Assembly: GCA_002399435.1 (NCBI GenBank)
Contig: DHDO01000060.1
Location: 9,377-16,464, forward strand
Source: Firmicutes bacterium UBA4874
GTDB taxonomy: Bacteria > Bacillota > Clostridia > Caldicoprobacterales > DTU083
Direction: 5' to 3'
DNA: 7,088 nucleotides
This document shows, piece by piece, positions 5,982 through 7,088 of the stretch (its first letter is position 1; each line of letters opens with the position of its first letter). Below the pieces are notes generated by a model. That model was given only the letters and a program-made list of their open reading frames with translations. It was not told the origin of the DNA and did no database searches. Both the position numbers and the translations under genes were made by a program.

Positions 5982-6900
5982 GAGAAACGCCTCCCTCTTG
6001 GTTCATCCCAACAGCTGTGTTCTGATTTTTCTTTTTTCTGACTTTATAGGATGCCCGCAGTCGTGGGTTCAGGGCCTCATCCAGACCGTTGGCAAAAAAG
6101 ATGAGGGACATCTGCAGCAGAACAAAGGCTGCGGTGGGCACCATCATATTGAAAATTCCTGCTGTATTCATACCACTGTTGGCCTGAGCCGCTGCATTAT
6201 TCAGCATAATAGACCAGTGGGTGGGCTCATAGGGTGCCATTCCCAAAAGCATCAGCCCGACGCTGGTGGCAATGGCTGAATTCGTATTCAACACAAAAGT
6301 GGAGGCCAGATAAGACATGACATTTGGAAGAATTTCCTTGAATATGATGTGTCTTTTGGGCAATCCCATGATGCGGCAAACCAGAACAAATTCCCTCTCC
6401 TTCAAGGAGAGTATGGTGGCGCGTACATTTCTGGCCAGCCATGCCCAGCTTAATACTGCCAGAACCACCGCCAGCATAAGTACATTCCGGACTGGAAAAA
6501 TCACTGCAATAATCAATTGGATTGGAAAAATCGGAACACTGATCAGAATCTGGATCACCATGGAGATGATCTTATCAACGATCCCGCCTGCAAACCCCGC
6601 CAACGCACCCAGCGCAAATCCCAGGATTACGGTGAACAGAGATGCCAGGAGACCAATAAAGAGTACAGAACGGGTCCCGTGAACAATCTGCTGAAATAAA
6701 TCGTTTCCCACATAATCTGTGCCCAAAGGATGCTGAAGGGACGGTCCCTGGTAGCGGTTTAAAAAATCCGTACCCATGTTAAGCGGAACGATCAGGGGCC
6801 CAATAACTGCCTGCAGCAAAAAGAAAAATAAAATGAGCATTCCTATGAAAGCCTGCTTGTTATGATACATTGTTGTGAAAAAAGACTTGATTGCTTCCAT
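5965..6900 (-). CDS. OppC/DppC-type ABC transporter permease
   Basis: This is a 311-residue inner-membrane permease (BPD_transp_1 fold). A first hydrophobic helix at about 17-40 is followed by the OppC-type motif HPLGTDYVGNDLF (57-69). Further helices lie at about 79-105, 111-135, 139-155, 196-220 and 252-270. The EAA loop that docks on the ATPases spans about 168-194 (REFVLVCRIMGL, then IIFKEILPN). The usual family ending, GLDEALNPRLR, is at 272-282. Beyond it is a polar, basic tail of about 29 residues that overlaps the ribosome site and start of the OppD-type gene. ATG 6900 was chosen because GGGAGG (6908-6913) lies 7 nt upstream and helix 1 then starts at the normal distance. A longer open frame to 7008 runs into the upstream permease gene in another frame and is not credible. 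Confidence 0.94.
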   Translation of the reverse strand: MEAIKSFFTTMYHNKQAFIGMLILFFFLLQAVIGPLIVPLNMGTDFLNRYQGPSLQHPLGTDYVGNDLFQQIVHGTRSVLFIGLLASLFTVILGFALGALAGFAGGIVDKIISMVIQILISVPIFPIQLIIAVIFPVRNVLMLAVVLAVLSWAWLARNVRATILSLKEREFVLVCRIMGLPKRHIIFKEILPNVMSYLASTFVLNTNSAIATSVGLMLLGMAPYEPTHWSIMLNNAAAQANSGMNTAGIFNMMVPTAAFVLLQMSLIFFANGLDEALNPRLRASYKVRKKKNQNTAVGMNQEGGVSHANGQ

Positions 6901-6902
6901 CC

Positions 6903-7088
6903 CTATTCCTCCCTTCGGATCCTGGGATCCAGTTTTGGCATGATCAGGTCCACCAGAAGGCTGGCTGAAACAGTGGCTGTGGTCGTAATCAGCAGCAATC
7001 CCTGACACACGGAAAAATCCCGGTTCCCGAGAGCGCTTCCCAGCTGATTGCCAATTCCGGGATAGACAAAGGGCCCTTCCATATAAGT
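6903..7088 (-). CDS. OppB/DppB-type ABC transporter permease, C-terminal fragment
   Basis: Only the last 61 codons are inside the window, and the gene continues past the right edge. The visible part shows the typical end of an OppB-type permease: the motif FVYPGIGNQLGSALGNRDF, a CQG segment starting the last helix, about 20 hydrophobic residues (LLLITTTATVSASLLVDLIM), and the closing KLDPRIRREE before TAG at 6903-6905. The OppC-type gene starts 2 nt later (TAGggATG). This OppB-then-OppC order is standard. The gene is cut by the window edge, not truncated biologically as far as can be seen. Confidence 0.9.
   Translation of the reverse strand, partial: TYMEGPFVYPGIGNQLGSALGNRDFSVCQGLLLITTTATVSASLLVDLIMPKLDPRIRREE

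Noticed and set aside
6918..6931. Double GGATCC repeat (GGATCCTGGGATCC)
   Set aside because: It encodes the conserved LDPRIR ending of the OppB-type permease, so coding constraint is sufficient explanation.
5965..7008. 347-codon version of the OppC-type permease
   Set aside because: The extra 36 residues read out of frame over the end of the OppB-type gene. ATG 6900 has a good ribosome site and puts helix 1 at the usual distance from the start.
1..7088. CRISPR arrays, tRNA or rRNA genes, insertion sequences, attachment sites
   Set aside because: I saw no regularly spaced repeats, no tRNA-like or rRNA-like sequence, no transposase frame and no long terminal inverted repeats. The window is almost wholly filled by the genes listed.

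Overview
The window looks like chromosomal DNA of a low- to mid-GC Bacillota (Firmicutes), probably a Clostridia-type gut or anaerobic bacterium. The evidence is strong AGGAGG-type Shine-Dalgarno sites 7-8 nt before nearly every start, a Bacillus/Staphylococcus-like FabI, an intracellular GH125 mannosidase, and an AraR-like GntR/LacI hybrid regulator, a type best known from Bacillota. The species cannot be named from this sequence alone.

Layout. Positions 1-96 are a short leader, followed by a plus-strand enoyl-ACP reductase gene, fabI (97-867). Everything else is on the minus strand, so it is read from right to left. The first minus-strand unit, starting beyond the right edge, is an oligopeptide/dipeptide-type (Opp/Dpp, PepT family) ABC transporter operon. 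It contains the C-terminal end of the OppB-type permease (6903-7088), the OppC-type permease (5965-6900), the OppD-type ATPase (4962-5981), the OppF-type ATPase (3914-4960) and a small two-helix membrane protein (3652-3921). Junctions between these genes are 2-nt gap, 17-nt overlap, 1-nt gap and 8-nt overlap, so the genes are almost certainly co-transcribed and translationally coupled. The 3' end of this unit carries three hairpins, two of them good Rho-independent terminators for the minus strand (3551-3582 and 3473-3500).

Just past the last terminator is a strong sigma-A-type promoter (-35 at 3461-3466, -10 at 3438-3443). It drives a second minus-strand unit: the GntR/LacI hybrid regulator (2207-3367), then the GH125 exo-alpha-1,6-mannosidase (889-2175) 31 bp downstream. 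A perfect inverted repeat, ATTGGA-CGT-TCCAAT (3386-3400), lies in the regulator's leader and is the best candidate for its own operator.

Working model (inference). The transporter imports a glycan or glycopeptide fragment, the cytoplasmic GH125 enzyme removes alpha-1,6-linked mannose, and the regulator senses a sugar and derepresses its own unit. The substrate-binding protein, which would best indicate the substrate, must lie beyond 7088. fabI is convergent with the GH125 gene and looks functionally unrelated. The window is mostly a well-formed but conventional catabolic locus. The less ordinary elements are the small membrane protein, the regulator's ambiguous translation start and leader, and the pairing of GH125 with a peptide-type ABC transporter.
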